5,706 nt of DNA, taken from assembly GCA_029256345.1 (NCBI GenBank), contig JAQSYC010000115.1:1-5706 (forward strand), given 5' to 3'. This stretch comes from Clostridia bacterium (GTDB lineage Bacteria > Bacillota > Clostridia > Lachnospirales > Cellulosilyticaceae). Below are positions 1-5,706 of the stretch, piece by piece (positions within the stretch are counted from its first letter, which is position 1; each line of letters begins with the position of its first letter). The position numbers and the translations under genes were made by a program. The notes below the pieces were generated by a model. It had not been told where the DNA came from. It saw nothing but the letters and a program-made list of their open reading frames with translations, and searched no databases.

Positions 1-639
1 ATACCTGTTATTATTGCAGATCGTATGATCAAGACGGAAGACGATACACTGTATACCACTTTCCTTGGACCAGATTTTAGGGAAGAAGGCAGGCGAGCAG
101 CCAGATGGGTTACAAGCAGTTTGTCGCAAGACAAACCGGTGCGTATTGTCGAGATACAGGGAATAAAAAATTCTACGCCTACAGTAGAAAGAAAAATAGG
201 ATTTAATGAAATTTTATCAGAATATGACACGTTTGAAATTATTCATTCTACCTATGGGGATTATACTTTTGAAGAAGGTAAAAAGCTCATGAAAGAGTAT
301 TTAATGGCCCAGTCAAAAAAATCCAATCCAATAGATGTTATCTATGCCCATAATGATGATATGGCTTTAGGGGCAATAGAAGCCATAGAGGAGTTTGGTT
401 TTAAACCAGGACAAGACATTAAAATAGTTTCTATTGATGCGATCAAGCAAGCCATTATTGCAATCAAAGACGGCAAGCTTAACTGTACAGTAGAGTGCAA
501 TCCGCTTTTGGGGCCACAGCTTATGAAGGTAGTCAATGATATCGTAGGCGGCAAGCAAATGCCTATGAAGATCATTACAGAAGAAACAGTGTTTACACAG
601 GAAAATTATACAAGAGAATGGCTTAACAGACCTTACTGA
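1..639 (+). CDS. Sugar-binding protein of the YtfQ/RbsB type, 5' end outside window
   Basis: This is the C-terminal part (212 codons visible) of a periplasmic-binding-protein-like sugar receptor. The frame is open to base 1 and the residues before the ATG at 25 (IPVIIADR) already align with the family, so that ATG is internal and the gene starts upstream. Landmarks are DR at nt 19-24, TVER with Arg at 190-192, AHNDDMALGA at 346-375 and the hinge-side Asp of VSIDA at 436-438. These match sugar-contact positions known in ribose-binding protein. It is a clear paralog of the next gene: 45 of 59 residues are identical from 343 to 519 by my count. It differs at the family's GDFTR motif, here GDYTF (Phe at 268-270). 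Signal peptide and N-terminal lobe are not visible. It could be a second receptor for the transporter or the sensor partner of an upstream kinase; the sequence does not decide. A terminator at its stop codon separates it from the downstream operon. Confidence 0.88.
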   Translation: MPVIIADRMIKTEDDTLYTTFLGPDFREEGRRAARWVTSSLSQDKPVRIVEIQGIKNSTPTVERKIGFNEILSEYDTFEIIHSTYGDYTFEEGKKLMKEYLMAQSKKSNPIDVIYAHNDDMALGAIEAIEEFGFKPGQDIKIVSIDAIKQAIIAIKDGKLNCTVECNPLLGPQLMKVVNDIVGGKQMPMKIITEETVFTQENYTREWLNRPY

Positions 640-664
640 AGTAAATTTCAGAAGGTCTGTTTTT
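625..664 (+). terminator. Rho-independent terminator overlapping the stop codon of the first binding protein gene
   Basis: Bases 625-634 (AACAGACCTT) pair perfectly with 652-661 (AAGGTCTGTT). Inside this, 636-640 (CTGAA) pairs with 647-651 (TTCAG), leaving A635 as a bulge and a six-base loop. A run of five T (660-664) follows. The last codons and the TGA stop (637-639) lie in the 5' arm, so translation to the end of the gene would compete with folding. It should end the upstream transcript before the next gene. Confidence 0.85.
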
Positions 665-771
665 GTGCAGAATATTACAAATTAAACATTTAAATTATAA
701 ATACAAAGTGCAGCCAATGGGCTAATATAAGGCTATAGCAATGCTTACTACAAATTATAGGGGGTTCAAAA
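640..771 (+). promoter_or_regulatory. Non-coding gap with a tentative sigma-A promoter for the transporter operon
   Basis: This 132-base AT-rich gap follows a terminator, so the transporter operon probably has its own promoter here. The best candidate is ATTACA (674-679), a 16-base spacer and TATAAA (696-701), which would give a leader of roughly 60 bases. The -35 match is poor, and an alternative -10-like TAATAT lies at 723-728. The ribosome binding site AGGGGG at 759-764 sits seven bases before the ATG at 772. The gap contains no CG dinucleotide, so there is no canonical LacI/GalR operator or catabolite-responsive element, which have a CG core. I see no riboswitch-like fold. Confidence 0.4.
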
Positions 772-1809
772 ATGAAAAAGATATTTGCGTTATTGTTGAC
801 AGGTGTCATGATGATGACTATAGGTGGATGCAGTAAACCAGCCAGTGCGCCAGCACCAGCAGCGGATGCAGCAACCCAAACAGCAGAAACTAAACCAGAA
901 GAAGCAAAACCTGAGGAGGCAAAACCAGCAGAAGCTAAACAACTTGTGGTAGGGTATTCTCAATTAGGTGCAGAAAGTGAGTGGCGAACAGCTTGTACAA
1001 ACTCTGTTAAAGGTGAAGCTGAAACCCGTGGTATTGATCTTAAGTTTTCAGATGCTCAGCAAAAACAAGAAAACCAAATTAAAGCTATACGTTCATTTAT
1101 TGCACAAAAAGTAGATGTTATAGGGGTTTCACCAGTTGTTGAATCTGGTTGGGAAACAGTATTTAAAGAAGTAAAAGATGCAGGTATTCCTCTTGTTTTA
1201 GTAGATAGAAAAGCCGATGTGCCAGAAGATCTTTATGTATGCTTCTTAGGATCAGATTTCAAAGAAGAAGGCAAAAGAGCTGCAGAAGAAATGGCAACAT
1301 TGCTAAATGGTAAAGGCAATATCGTTGAGCTTCAGGGTACAGTAGGCTCATCAGCAGCAGTAGAACGTTTAGATGGTTTCAAAGAAGTCATCGAAGCTAA
1401 ATATCCAGACATTAAAATCATTAAATCTCAAACAGGTGATTTCACCCGTGCCAAAGGTAAAGAAGTTATGGAAGCATTCCTAAAATCAGATGGTAAAAAT
1501 ATTCAAGGGCTTTATGCACATAATGATGATATGGCTATAGGTGCTATACAAGCTATTGAAGAATATGGCTTAAAACCAGGAGAAGATATTAAGATTGTTT
1601 CTGTAGATGCTGTTAAAGGTGCATTCGAAGCTATGATCGCAGGCAAGTTGAATGTAACAGTAGAATGTAACCCACTTTTAGGACCACAGTTTTTCGATGT
1701 GTGCGAAAGTATTGTTGCAGGACAGCCAGTAGAAAAATATATCCCATCTGAAGAAGGTATCTATCGTCAAGAAACAGCAGCAGCAGACCTTCCATCACGT
1801 CAATATTAA
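772..1809 (+). CDS. ytfQ: Galactofuranose-type ABC transporter substrate-binding lipoprotein (YtfQ family)
   Basis: Complete 345-residue extracellular receptor that captures a monosaccharide and delivers it to the YtfT/YjfF permease. Residues 1-19 form a signal peptide (MKK, then a hydrophobic run) ending in lipobox IGGC, so Cys20 should be lipidated and anchor the protein. An Ala/Pro/Glu/Lys-rich linker (21-56) leads to a two-lobe sugar-binding domain. Matches recalled from E. coli YtfQ are GYSQLGAESEWRTA (61-74), QQKQENQIKAIRSF (96-109), VELQGTVGSSAAVER (185-199), GDFTRAKGKEVME (222-234) and YAHNDDMAIGAIQAIEE (248-264). Probable ligand contacts by family analogy are W71/R72, D145/R146, R199, N251 and D279. 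The ATG has a good AGGGGG site seven bases upstream. Six of nine Arg codons are CGT, whereas none of 18 in the ATPase gene are, which fits high expression. E. coli YtfQ binds galactofuranose; arabinose or fructose are possible alternatives here. Confidence 0.93.
   Translation: MKKIFALLLTGVMMMTIGGCSKPASAPAPAADAATQTAETKPEEAKPEEAKPAEAKQLVVGYSQLGAESEWRTACTNSVKGEAETRGIDLKFSDAQQKQENQIKAIRSFIAQKVDVIGVSPVVESGWETVFKEVKDAGIPLVLVDRKADVPEDLYVCFLGSDFKEEGKRAAEEMATLLNGKGNIVELQGTVGSSAAVERLDGFKEVIEAKYPDIKIIKSQTGDFTRAKGKEVMEAFLKSDGKNIQGLYAHNDDMAIGAIQAIEEYGLKPGEDIKIVSVDAVKGAFEAMIAGKLNVTVECNPLLGPQFFDVCESIVAGQPVEKYIPSEEGIYRQETAAADLPSRQY
892..939 (+). repeat. Short tandem repeat in the lipoprotein linker
   Basis: Three near-identical 15-base units encode KPEEA, KPEEA and KPAEA, followed by a Lys (residues 41-56 of the binding lipoprotein). 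Together with the preceding Ala/Pro-rich stretch it forms a charged, probably extended tether between the lipidated Cys20 and the folded domain starting near residue 57. Such linkers are common in Gram-positive lipoproteins. Slippage of the repeat could change tether length without a frameshift, because the unit is a multiple of three. Confidence 0.75.
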
Positions 1810-1820
1810 AAAAATATTCC

Positions 1821-1852
1821 TATAAGGGCAGGCTTCCATGCCTGCCTTTATA
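1821..1852 (+). terminator. Intercistronic stem-loop, likely partial terminator or mRNA 3'-end stabiliser
   Basis: Bases 1821-1833 pair with 1840-1852 over 13 pairs. The core is GGCAGGC against GCCTGCC, there is one G-U pair (1826/1847), and the loop is six bases (TTCCAT). It begins 11 bases after the binding protein stop. The following tract is TTTATATATA rather than a clean T run, so termination is probably incomplete. This placement between a binding protein gene and its ATPase gene is typical of hairpins that protect the binding protein message and lower expression of the downstream membrane genes. The rest of the gap to 1908 shows no convincing promoter. Confidence 0.75.
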
Positions 1853-1908
1853 TATAGGGCATTTTAAGGGACTTATGAAGTGTTATTCTTTTATAGAGGG
1901 AGGCAACC

Positions 1909-3429
1909 ATGAAAGGTGAGAATATATTATTAACAATGAAAAATATTTGTAAGTATTTTACAGGTGTCAAGGCGCTGATTAACGTTGATTTTACTTTAAG
2001 GCAGGGAGAAATACATGCACTTATGGGAGAAAATGGTGCAGGTAAATCGACCCTTATAAAAGTTTTAACAGGGGTTGAAAAGCTGGATGAAGGAGAAATA
2101 CAGCTATTAGGGGAAAAAGTTCAGCCTAAATCTACCCATGAGGCACAGGGCATAGGGATTAGTACAGTTTATCAAGAAGTTAACTTATGCAGCAATCTTT
2201 CAGTAGCGGAAAACATATTTATAGGCAGAGAGCCTATGAAATTTGGGAAAATAGCATGGAAGGAAATGCATAAACGGGCAAAAATGGCACTAGAAAAGCT
2301 AGATGTAGCGATTGATGTCACTCAAACATTAGATTCTTATTCTGTGGCTATTCAACAAATGGTGGCGATTGCAAGAGCGGTAGATGTTGATGCCAAGGTT
2401 TTAATATTAGATGAACCTACTTCTAGTTTAGATAAAAAAGAAGTTGAAAAGCTTTTTTCAATCATGACAAAGCTGAAAAAAGAAGGGATTGGTATTATAT
2501 TTGTCACGCATTTCTTAGATCAAGTTTATGCGGTATGCGATAGAATTACTGTTTTGAGGAATGGAGAGTTTGTAGGTGAGTACCAAACCAAAGAATTGCC
2601 AAAAGTAAAGCTTGTAGCAAAAATGATTGGTAAGGACTACGAGGAGCTTAATGCAGCGATTAAAGGGGATGAACATAAAGAAAACAAAAAGGATTTCACT
2701 CAAGAAGTATTTTTAGAAGCCAAAGGATTGGGTAAAAAAACGGAGATAGAACCTTATGATGTAACCATTTATAAAGGTGAAGTACTGGGTCTTGCAGGGC
2801 TTTTGGGTTCAGGAAGAACTGAGATGGCAAGGCTGTTATTTGGAGCAGTAAAACCTGACGAAGGAGAAATGTATATAGAGGGTACCAAAAAAAATATAAT
2901 TACGCCACTTCAGGCTATTAAAAGCGAAATAGCCTATTGCCCAGAGAATAGAAAAGCAGATGGCATTATTCCAGATCTTTCTGTTAGGGAAAATATAATA
3001 CTAGCCCTTCAAAGCAAACGAGGTTGGATGAAATATATTAAGCGCAGTGAACAAGAAAAAATAGCCGATGATTATATCAACTTATTAAGTATTAAAACAC
3101 CTTCGGCAGAAAAGATGGTTAAAGAGCTAAGCGGAGGTAATCAACAAAAGGTGATATTGGCGAGATGGCTTTTAACGCAGCCTAAGCTGCTTATATTGGA
3201 TGAGCCAACAAGAGGCATTGATATAGGTACAAAAACAGAAATACAAAAACTAGTTATAGAGTTTGCAAATCAAGGAATGTCAGTTATCTTTATCTCATCA
3301 GAGCTTGATGAGATGCTAAGAACCTGCAGTCGAATGGTTGTATTAAGGGATCGGGTGAAGATTGCAGAACTCACAGAAGATGAGTTAGAAACCAATGTCA
3401 TAATGAATACAATAGCAGGGGGGAACTAA
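1909..3429 (+). CDS. ytfR: Sugar ABC transporter ATP-binding protein with two ATPase domains (YtfR family)
   Basis: This 506-residue cytoplasmic ATPase drives the YtfT/YjfF permease. It has two fused nucleotide-binding domains, as in RbsA, MglA and AraG; the usual length is about 500. Domain 1 has Walker A GENGAGKST (40-48), Q-loop Q89, Walker B VLILDEP (164-170), D-loop SLD (173-175) and switch H201, but its signature is the degenerate YSVAIQQ (144-150). Domain 2 has the reverse pattern: Walker A is GLLGSGRTE (297-305) with Arg303 for Lys, the signature LSGGNQQK (407-414) is intact, Walker B is LLILDEP (427-433), and the switch His is absent (ISSELDE, 462-468). This asymmetry is normal for CUT2 ATPases and implies one competent composite ATP site. 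Stretches such as TVYQEVNL, FVTHFLDQVY and VRENIILALQ closely match remembered E. coli YtfR. The ATG has GAGGGAGG five bases upstream; ATG 1936 is a less supported alternative. The stop lies one base before the next start. Confidence 0.95.
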   Translation: MKGENILLTMKNICKYFTGVKALINVDFTLRQGEIHALMGENGAGKSTLIKVLTGVEKLDEGEIQLLGEKVQPKSTHEAQGIGISTVYQEVNLCSNLSVAENIFIGREPMKFGKIAWKEMHKRAKMALEKLDVAIDVTQTLDSYSVAIQQMVAIARAVDVDAKVLILDEPTSSLDKKEVEKLFSIMTKLKKEGIGIIFVTHFLDQVYAVCDRITVLRNGEFVGEYQTKELPKVKLVAKMIGKDYEELNAAIKGDEHKENKKDFTQEVFLEAKGLGKKTEIEPYDVTIYKGEVLGLAGLLGSGRTEMARLLFGAVKPDEGEMYIEGTKKNIITPLQAIKSEIAYCPENRKADGIIPDLSVRENIILALQSKRGWMKYIKRSEQEKIADDYINLLSIKTPSAEKMVKELSGGNQQKVILARWLLTQPKLLILDEPTRGIDIGTKTEIQKLVIEFANQGMSVIFISSELDEMLRTCSRMVVLRDRVKIAELTEDELETNVIMNTIAGGN

Positions 3430-3430
3430 T

Positions 3431-4495
3431 ATGAAAGACATTAAAAACATTACTAAAAATCAGATTTTTTGGCCTATCACTGCCCTTTTGTTAGTCTTAT
3501 TATTTAATCTATTTTTTACACCAGGATTTTTTAAAGTAGAAGTAAAAGATGGTCATTTGTTTGGCAGTATCATAGATATTATTAATAGAGGAAGTCCACT
3601 GATGCTGCTTTCAATAGGAATGACCTTGGTCATAGCTACGGGAGGAACTGATATCTCAGTAGGGTCTGTGATAGCGATCAGCGCAGCTGTAGCAGCAAGT
3701 TTAGTAGGGGGAGAAATGATCTTTGTAGAGGGTGTTCAGGAGTATGTCACATTGGTACCCATGCCGATTGCTATTCTTGCAACCCTTGTGGTGGCAGTTC
3801 TTTTGGGACTGTGGAATGGTACACTGATTGCAAAACTAGGTATCCAACCTATTATAGCAACTATGATTTTGATGGTAGCAGGCAGAGGAATTGCACAGCT
3901 TATAACAGCAGGACAGATTATAACAATTTATTATAAACCTTATTTCTTTTTTGGAGGAGGTTATTTATTAGGGTTACCTTTTGCGATTTTTATAGTGGGA
4001 ATCGTGCTGCTTATTATTATGCTGCTTATTAAAAAAACGGCTCTTGGGCTTTTTATTCAAGCCTCCGGCTGCAATGCCAGTGCCAGTAAATATACAGGGA
4101 TCTATGTAGATAGGATAAAATTAATCGTTTATACATTATCAGGTTTATGTGCAGGAATTGCTGGTGTCCTTATCAGCTCCAACATCAAGTCAGCAGATGC
4201 CAATAATGCTGGTTTATTTATAGAACTTGATGCGATTTTAGCGGTTGCAATGGGTGGGAATTCTATGACGGGTGGGAAGTTTTCTATACCGGCAAGTATT
4301 GTAGGAGCCCTTGTTATTCAAAGTATTACAACAACTATTTATTCTATCGGTGTACCACCAGAGATTACCCTTGTTGTTAAAGCGGTTGTTGTTATCATGA
4401 TTTGTCTGCTTCAGTCAGAAGAGTTTAGAAAATTATTTGCAAATACATCTTGGTTGCAAAGGAGGAATACGCTTGAAAACAAAATTTCAAACTAA
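3431..4495 (+). CDS. ytfT: Sugar ABC transporter permease, first subunit (YtfT family)
   Basis: This 354-residue integral membrane protein of the RbsC/BPD_transp_2 family should form half of the sugar pore. It has about eight to ten hydrophobic segments, including 12-30, 56-70, 110-128, 139-160, 181-200, 231-250, 284-300 and 311-327. Matches to remembered E. coli YtfT include DGHLFGSIIDI (40-50), IGMTLVIATGG (62-72), ILMVAGRGIAQLITAGQI (146-163), KTALGLFI (202-209) and ADANNAGLFIELDAILAV (255-272). The first of the family's glycine-rich turns reads GGTDISVG (71-78), with Thr73 where most members have Ile. The extracytoplasmic loop near 92-108 is about ten residues longer than I recall for E. 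coli. The start follows the ATPase stop by one base and uses GGGGGG at 3418-3423, inside the end of that gene, so translation is probably coupled. The last 23 bases overlap the start of the next permease gene. Confidence 0.93.
   Translation: MKDIKNITKNQIFWPITALLLVLLFNLFFTPGFFKVEVKDGHLFGSIIDIINRGSPLMLLSIGMTLVIATGGTDISVGSVIAISAAVAASLVGGEMIFVEGVQEYVTLVPMPIAILATLVVAVLLGLWNGTLIAKLGIQPIIATMILMVAGRGIAQLITAGQIITIYYKPYFFFGGGYLLGLPFAIFIVGIVLLIIMLLIKKTALGLFIQASGCNASASKYTGIYVDRIKLIVYTLSGLCAGIAGVLISSNIKSADANNAGLFIELDAILAVAMGGNSMTGGKFSIPASIVGALVIQSITTTIYSIGVPPEITLVVKAVVVIMICLLQSEEFRKLFANTSWLQRRNTLENKISN
4458..4465 (+). promoter_or_regulatory. Ribosome binding site fixing the TTG start of the second permease
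   Basis: AAAGGAGG is a near-perfect match to the 16S anti-Shine-Dalgarno sequence and lies within the coding region of the first permease. Seven bases separate it from TTG at 4473-4475. The other in-frame upstream start, TTG at 4437, has no such site before it. No in-frame ATG lies between them. Confidence 0.85.
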
Positions 4496-5447
4496 ATTTA
4501 TTCCAATATTTATTACTTTTTTACTCCTAATGGGTTTGTTGGCATTTGGATCACTGAAATATACAGGGTTTTTTAGTTTACAAAACTTTTTTAACTTGCT
4601 TATTGATAATGCTTTTCTCCTTATTACAGCTGTGGGTATGACCTTTGTGCTAATTACAGGGGGGATAGATATTTCTATAGGCGCAGTGATTGCTTTAGTA
4701 TGTATGCTTTCGGCAAATCTTTTGCAAAAGGGATGGAATGCTTTTGTGGTGATGGTTCTCATGTTGGTTGTGGGTGCTGTATTTGGCACTGGAATGGGGA
4801 TATTCATTACAAAATTCAAGATGCAGCCCTTCATTGTGACATTAGCAGGGATGTTTTTAGCCAGAGGACTTTGTTATGTGGTTAGTATCGATACGATTAT
4901 TATAGATAATCCGGTTTATGTTGCCATAAGCCAATCCAGAATCAATATAGGAACTGGTTTTGTATCATGGAGTGTTGTCATTGCACTTATTGTTCTTGCA
5001 GCAGCTTTTTATGTGCTTCACTTTAGTAAATTTGGAAGGCGTATTTATGCAATAGGTGGCAATGAACAATCAGCAAGGCTGATGGGGCTGCCTGTAGATC
5101 AGACAAAAATACTTGTCTATACCCTAAATGGGTGCTGTTCTGCTCTAGCAGGGATTGTATTTAGCTTTTATATGCTCTCAGGTTATGGACTTCATACAGT
5201 GGGACTTGAAATGGATGCTATTGCAGCGGCAGTTATAGGAGGGACCTTGCTAACCGGGGGAGTAGGCTATGTATTAGGTACATTATTGGGTGTTTTGACC
5301 CAAGGCTCTATACAGACACTTATTATGTTTGAAGGGACTTTAAGTTCATGGTGGACGAAAATAGCAGTAGCAGCACTCTTATGTCTGTTTATACTGATTC
5401 AAAGAGTATTTACTCTTGTGAAAACTAAAAAAGCAAAACCTATTTAG
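4473..5447 (+). CDS. yjfF: Sugar ABC transporter permease, second subunit (YjfF family)
   Basis: Integral membrane permease of the RbsC/BPD_transp_2 family that should pair with the YtfT-like subunit to form a heterodimeric pore. I choose the TTG at 4473 (324 residues, MKTKFQTKF...) because AAAGGAGG lies seven bases upstream and the length fits E. coli YjfF (about 331). An open frame back to TTG 4437 has no ribosome binding site. On the 4473 numbering, matches to remembered YjfF are DNAFLLITAVGMTFVLITGG (45-64), GGIDISIG (63-70), FIVTLAGMFLARGLCYVVS (120-138), YAIGGNEQSARLMG (192-205), GLEMDAIAAAVIGGTLLTGG (244-263) and GTLSSWWTKIAV (288-299). The SSWWTKIA segment is distinctive of YjfF and absent from the YtfT-like subunit, so this is not a simple recent duplicate. 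It overlaps the preceding gene by 23 bases, which suggests translational coupling and equal subunit supply. The basic tail (KTKKAKP) is cytoplasmic by the positive-inside rule. Confidence 0.93.
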   Translation: MKTKFQTKFIPIFITFLLLMGLLAFGSLKYTGFFSLQNFFNLLIDNAFLLITAVGMTFVLITGGIDISIGAVIALVCMLSANLLQKGWNAFVVMVLMLVVGAVFGTGMGIFITKFKMQPFIVTLAGMFLARGLCYVVSIDTIIIDNPVYVAISQSRINIGTGFVSWSVVIALIVLAAAFYVLHFSKFGRRIYAIGGNEQSARLMGLPVDQTKILVYTLNGCCSALAGIVFSFYMLSGYGLHTVGLEMDAIAAAVIGGTLLTGGVGYVLGTLLGVLTQGSIQTLIMFEGTLSSWWTKIAVAALLCLFILIQRVFTLVKTKKAKPI

Positions 5448-5459
5448 GTGTTTCTAAAC

Positions 5460-5498
5460 TAAAACGTCATGAGAAAAAGATTTTCTCATGACGTTTTA
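5460..5498. terminator. Bidirectional Rho-independent terminator between convergent genes
   Basis: Bases 5460-5477 pair without mismatch with 5481-5498, giving an 18-pair stem with a three-base loop (AGA); the core arm is ACGTCATGAGAAAA. The A-rich outer 5' arm and T-rich outer 3' arm supply a TTTT run on either strand. It starts 12 bases after the yjfF stop on the plus strand and 13 bases after the regulator stop on the minus strand, so it should end both transcripts. Confidence 0.9.
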
Positions 5499-5511
5499 CT
5501 AGTGTAAAATA

Positions 5512-5706
5512 TTAGCAGCTTTCACGGACAATAAGCTTATGGGGGACGATAATTTTTACTTTTTCCTTTCTTGCATCATTGATTTGTTCAAGTAATAACT
5601 TGACACCCAATTCGCCCATAAATTTGGTATAAATTTTAATGGTTGAAAGAGTGGGAGAGGTGTACTGAGAAGCCGGGATATCATTACAGCCTATAATGGA
5701 CAGGTC
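5512..5706 (-). CDS. LacI/GalR-family transcriptional regulator, C-terminal end only (EbgR-like)
   Basis: The minus strand is open from the window edge (5706) to TAA at 5512-5514, giving 64 residues of a protein that begins outside the window. It reads DLSIIGCNDIPASQYTSP, then LSTIKIYTKFMGELGVKLL, then IIVPHKLIVRESC at the C terminus. This is the usual end of the LacI-family effector-binding core: a (V/I)xGxxDxP-type strand, a P-x-LST(I/V) strand, a helix with MGELGVKLL, and a final strand ending in LxxRES. The NDIP-A and P-LST pattern recalls E. coli EbgR and other regulators linked to beta-galactosidase, so a galactoside or galactose-type effector is a reasonable guess only. The DNA-binding helix-turn-helix is not in the window. 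The gene converges on the transporter operon, and the shared terminator separates them. Whether it controls the operon cannot be told here. Confidence 0.88.
   Translation of the reverse strand, partial: DLSIIGCNDIPASQYTSPTLSTIKIYTKFMGELGVKLLLEQINDARKEKVKIIVPHKLIVRESC

Noticed and set aside
342..575. Minus-strand open frames opposite the first binding protein (also 367-558)
   Set aside because: They lie opposite a conserved sugar-binding domain, have no ribosome binding site and show no recognisable protein character.
732..739. Palindrome GCTATAGC and nearby AGCC/GGCT pair as an operator or hairpin
   Set aside because: Arms of four bases are too short to support a specific site or a stable fold, and no second copy is seen.
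676..757. Nine-base direct repeat TACAAATTA at 676-684 and 749-757 as a possible regulator site
   Set aside because: It is short and AT-rich in an AT-rich gap, the copies are 73 bases apart, and one abuts the ribosome binding site, so chance is a sufficient explanation.
1853..1908. Possible extra promoter before the ATPase gene (TATTCT-like -10)
   Set aside because: There is no acceptable -35 at a proper distance, and the operon arrangement explains expression by read-through of the stem-loop.
2515..2703. Minus-strand open frame opposite the ATPase gene
   Set aside because: It is a shadow of a strongly conserved coding region and has no family features.
4487..4885. Open frames on the minus strand (4487-4834) and plus strand (4700-4885) within the second permease
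   Set aside because: Both overlap conserved membrane segments of yjfF in other frames and lack convincing start signals.
1..5706. CRISPR arrays, tRNA or rRNA genes, insertion sequences, phage or toxin-antitoxin genes
   Set aside because: I saw no repeat-spacer pattern, cloverleaf, transposase or terminal inverted repeats. Nearly all of the window is explained by the transporter genes and the regulator end.

Overview
The window carries most of a CUT2-type (ribose/galactofuranose-like) sugar ABC transporter locus. It is AT-rich, with strong Shine-Dalgarno sites (AGGGGG, GAGGGAGG, AAAGGAGG), a lipoprotein binding protein and compact hairpin terminators. Together these point to a low-GC Gram-positive bacterium, most likely an anaerobic member of the Clostridia (Lachnospiraceae or a cellulolytic relative). 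That placement is inferred from style, not from a marker gene.

Layout: (1) positions 1-639 hold the 3' part of a sugar-binding protein gene whose start lies before the window; it ends inside a strong terminator hairpin. (2) Positions 640-771 are a non-coding gap with a tentative promoter. (3) Positions 772-1809 encode a complete YtfQ-like binding lipoprotein. (4) A stem-loop with a weak U-tract lies at 1821-1852. (5) Positions 1909-3429 encode a YtfR-like double ATPase, 3431-4495 a YtfT-like permease and 4473-5447 a YjfF-like permease, tightly packed and partly overlapping. (6) A long perfect hairpin at 5460-5498 can terminate transcription from both sides. (7) Positions 5512-5706, minus strand, hold the 3' end of a convergent LacI/GalR-family regulator gene that runs off the window.

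The lipoprotein would capture a monosaccharide outside the membrane and pass it to a pore made of two different permease subunits (YtfT plus YjfF), powered by the tandem-domain ATPase YtfR. In E. coli the same four-gene set imports galactofuranose. Related systems take arabinose or fructose, so the substrate here is probably a furanose-form sugar but is not fixed by sequence. The first, divergent binding protein has its own terminator. It may be an alternative receptor or the extracellular sensor of an upstream regulatory system.

Nothing here is a clearly undescribed system. The points most worth a second look are the paired binding proteins with a changed ligand-site residue, the stem-loop and codon-bias evidence that the main binding protein is made in excess, the TTG start of yjfF, and the convergent EbgR-like regulator with no recognisable operator nearby.
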